Of a DNA stretch of 15,976 nucleotides, positions 13,898 through 15,976 are shown in pieces. The number at the start of each line of letters is the position of its first letter. Positions within the stretch are counted from its first letter, which is position 1. Under the pieces are notes generated by a model, which saw only the letters and a program-made list of their open reading frames with translations, did not search any database and was not told where the DNA came from. Both the position numbers and the translations under genes were made by a program. Source of the stretch: Nitrospira sp. UBA2083 (GTDB lineage Bacteria; Nitrospirota; Nitrospiria; Nitrospirales; Nitrospiraceae); the NCBI GenBank assembly GCA_002331625.1, contig DCZN01000057.1:22348-38323 (forward strand), in the 5' to 3' direction.

Positions 13898-15175
13898 ATG
13901 TTCTCCCGCGTACCATCCTATATCGTACTCGCCCTGTCCGTGTTCCTTCTCTCCTGTGAGAGAGTCGCGAGTCTGTTCGGCTCAAAGACTGACCCTTGCT
14001 CATTGGTGACGGTCGCCGATGCCCAACAAGCTCTTGGGGAGCCGGTTGAGGAAGGAACGCTGACCGAGCCTATCACCTGCGTCTTCAAAGCTCATCGGAG
14101 CGATGGGAATGCCGTCACCATTCAACTTGATGACGCGGCTGGGAAGGACCGACGGGCGTGGTTCAACAAAGAGCGCCTCCGGCGTGACAGTCATCTCATA
14201 CCAGGGGTCGGCGACGGGGCGGTCAGGGTCGACTCTTCCTCGTTATCTCGTCTCACGTTTATTCATAAAGACCAGCTGGTCACCATTATGCTGGCCTCAA
14301 CCAAACAGAAACACCTTGGTGAATCCCTCACCGCGCTGAGTCGGACGGTTGCTGAGCGTTATGGAGCCACAGTAGCCTCGACTATTCCCCTCTCAGCCTC
14401 CACCTCTACAACAGACCATGGATCAACCAGTGAACCTCTCTCTCGCCCAGCTCCTGTCGCACTAACCAAAACAGTTCCAGCCCCTGTGAGTCTTCAAGAC
14501 GGACCGACGAAGACCTCCTCTGTCGATCCAATCAGCCTGATCGGAACCTGGCATACCCGAATCACACGGGGGACCACTCACCATGACTTGTTGTTGGTGA
14601 TTAAACCAAACATGGAATGGTCCCTCTCTTCGATGATGGAGTTTGACGGCGTCTTGAATGCGGAAGCAGGCCTGTGGTCTCTCGAACGAGCCAACACATT
14701 TCGGGGGCTCGGATGGAAAGGGACCTACCGAAAGGCCTCGTCGGACTCATTCGCCACCACCGGCAGTGTTCAGGCGAGCTGGAAACGCCTGGTTACCAAT
14801 CAAAACCCCACCCGTATTCCACCCGAGCTCTGGAACCTGCGGCGCGAAGCCACCAGCGTACCGGTGTTCCAACTCAAAACGGTTGATCCTGACTTGGTCG
14901 GCCAGTGGGAAGGTTCCGGCACGTATGCCGGAGGCTCTGCCGCATTTGTGTGGGCAATCCAGCCGTCGGCGGCGACCGACTTGCTGATCGTCGACAGTCT
15001 CAAAGGAACAGTGCAAACGAAAGACGGCCTTCCACTCCTTCAGCCCAAACAGAAAAAACACCAACGCGTCAGTGTGATCGCCTTCCATGACCACGGGTTT
15101 ACGACGACCGACGGAAAGACCAACCTCCGATGGAGCCAGCTTCGGCCCGACTCGACAGAACCCCGTCAACTCTAG
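13898..15175 (+). CDS. Hypothetical modular lipoprotein, DUF3558-like N-terminus and two LxGxW modules
   Basis: A 425-residue predicted lipoprotein. The signal sequence ends at LLSC (Cys20). The first domain (about 30-155) starts with DPCSLVTVADAQQALGEPV, similar to the opening of DUF3558-type lipoprotein domains (DPCxLLxxxxxxxxLG), and has a second Cys in ITCVF. Residues about 160-205 are a Ser/Thr/Pro-rich linker. Two domains then begin with related motifs, LIGTWHTRITRG (about 212) and LVGQWEGSGTY (about 330), each followed by amphipathic strands; they look like an internal duplication of a small beta-barrel module. The start is uncertain: ATG 13898, or GTG 13886 four codons earlier; neither has a clear ribosome site. 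Function unknown. The next gene starts 45 bases downstream and may be cotranscribed. Confidence 0.72.
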   Translation: MFSRVPSYIVLALSVFLLSCERVASLFGSKTDPCSLVTVADAQQALGEPVEEGTLTEPITCVFKAHRSDGNAVTIQLDDAAGKDRRAWFNKERLRRDSHLIPGVGDGAVRVDSSSLSRLTFIHKDQLVTIMLASTKQKHLGESLTALSRTVAERYGATVASTIPLSASTSTTDHGSTSEPLSRPAPVALTKTVPAPVSLQDGPTKTSSVDPISLIGTWHTRITRGTTHHDLLLVIKPNMEWSLSSMMEFDGVLNAEAGLWSLERANTFRGLGWKGTYRKASSDSFATTGSVQASWKRLVTNQNPTRIPPELWNLRREATSVPVFQLKTVDPDLVGQWEGSGTYAGGSAAFVWAIQPSAATDLLIVDSLKGTVQTKDGLPLLQPKQKKHQRVSVIAFHDHGFTTTDGKTNLRWSQLRPDSTEPRQL

Positions 15176-15220
15176 CGATCCTCTTTGTCGACCTCGTCTC
15201 TCGTGAAAGGACTCCCACTC

Positions 15221-15976
15221 ATGACTGACACAACAGACCGCATTGGCTTTGTGGGTGTAGGTCGTATGGGCGCCAATATGGCCAGACGACTCAAAGAACG
15301 GGGATACCGCATCGCAGCGGTGCAGGACTGCCATGCCCCTACATCGCAAGCCTTGGCCCAGGAGCTGGACACAGAAATGGCGGTGTCACCGGCACGGGTC
15401 GCCGAACGATCAGATATCGTCATCACCGTCGTATCCGACGATACTGCGATGCGGGACATCTATGCGGAACAGGACACGACCAGCTTGATGACTCACGCGA
15501 AGAGTCGGCTATTCATCAACTGCGCGACCGTCACCCCCGCACTTCATGCCGAGATCGAACAGGCTGTTGAACGACATGGCGGCGCCACCCTCGAAGCGTG
15601 CATGGCCAGCAGTATCACTCAGGCACGCCAGGGTACCTTGTACCTCATGTGCGGAGGCAAGCGGGACGTGTTTGACCGAGCCCGCCCGATACTCGATGCA
15701 CTTGGGACGACCGTACGATATATCGGATCGGCCGGAGTAGCGGCACAAGTCAAAGCCCTGGTCAATATGGTGATGAACAGTAACACCGCCGCGTTGGCCG
15801 AAGGATTAGGATTGGGAGCCGCACTCGATATCAATCTCACGCTGCTGCGTGAGGTGTTTAGTCAGACCGGTGCTGCTTCGCGAGTACTAGAAACGGACGG
15901 AGAAGATATGCAGCTCCGCGCGCATGACTGCTACTTTTCGGCGGCTCACGCTGCAAAAGACTCGGCGATTGCGCTT
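15221..15976 (+). CDS. NAD(P)-dependent oxidoreductase, 3-hydroxyisobutyrate dehydrogenase family (runs off right edge)
   Basis: The first 252 codons of a beta-hydroxyacid dehydrogenase-family protein; family members have about 290-300 residues, so perhaps 40 are missing. The Rossmann motif is GFVGVGRMGANMA (9-21). The family catalytic Lys is Lys178 in KALVNMVMNSNTAALAEGLGLG, with Asn182 following as expected, and the late KDSAIAL matches the usual KDLxLAL. The normal substrate motif DAPVSGG is replaced by EACMASS (125-131), so the key Ser-Gly-Gly is changed and the substrate is probably not plain 3-hydroxyisobutyrate. Reactions in this family are oxidation of 3-hydroxy acids or reduction of glyoxylate and related semialdehydes. 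ATG 15221 has GAAAGGA ten bases upstream. Confidence 0.88.
   Translation, partial: MTDTTDRIGFVGVGRMGANMARRLKERGYRIAAVQDCHAPTSQALAQELDTEMAVSPARVAERSDIVITVVSDDTAMRDIYAEQDTTSLMTHAKSRLFINCATVTPALHAEIEQAVERHGGATLEACMASSITQARQGTLYLMCGGKRDVFDRARPILDALGTTVRYIGSAGVAAQVKALVNMVMNSNTAALAEGLGLGAALDINLTLLREVFSQTGAASRVLETDGEDMQLRAHDCYFSAAHAAKDSAIAL

Overview
The window looks like chromosomal DNA from a Gram-negative or diderm bacterium of moderately high GC. Signs of this are three predicted lipoproteins with lipoboxes, a Blc-type outer-membrane lipocalin and an exported DM13-like protein. The gene style (NDH-2-like pairs, Rieske/gluconolactonase/glucosidase neighbourhoods, small oxidoreductases) reminds me of Nitrospira or a relative. 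That is an impression from protein style, not a marker-based assignment. I saw no rRNA, tRNA, CRISPR array, transposase or phage gene.

Left part (1-7140) is all on the minus strand. Reading in the direction of transcription, a tight run starts at about 4049. It has a palindromic operator/promoter, then ohr (organic hydroperoxide reductase), a zinc-less quinone oxidoreductase, a small Rieske ferredoxin, an epoxide-hydrolase/haloalkane-dehalogenase-like hydrolase, a 5'-truncated SMP-30/gluconolactonase and the first 85 codons of a GH63-like glucosidase that leaves the window. I read this as a possible peroxide/electrophile detoxification operon. Upstream of it lies a scar where a broken glcG-like gene is joined to the middle of a second, broken SMP-30 gene. 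Beyond that are a DM13-like exported protein, an aquaporin with a Cys/His-rich tail and a two-helix membrane protein.

Middle part (7141-8934): a plus-strand Rieske gene has lost its fused flavodoxin-like reductase domain through a frameshift and an internal deletion. It converges on a minus-strand lipoprotein gene.

Right part (8935-15976) is all plus-strand and intact. It holds two tandem NDH-2-like FAD/NAD(P)H dehydrogenases (about 70% identical by eye), a Blc lipocalin, a membrane-anchored hypothetical protein, methionine sulfoxide reductase B, a modular lipoprotein and a 3-hydroxyisobutyrate-dehydrogenase-family protein that runs off the right edge.

The common theme is redox handling and oxidative damage: peroxide reduction, quinone/NADH chemistry, methionine repair and lipid carriage. 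The most unusual aspect is the cluster of gene-fusion and deletion scars between about 1.1 and 7.9 kb. Two truncated SMP-30 genes each abut the 3' end of an unrelated gene in another frame. I did not find a clearly new defence or biosynthetic system.
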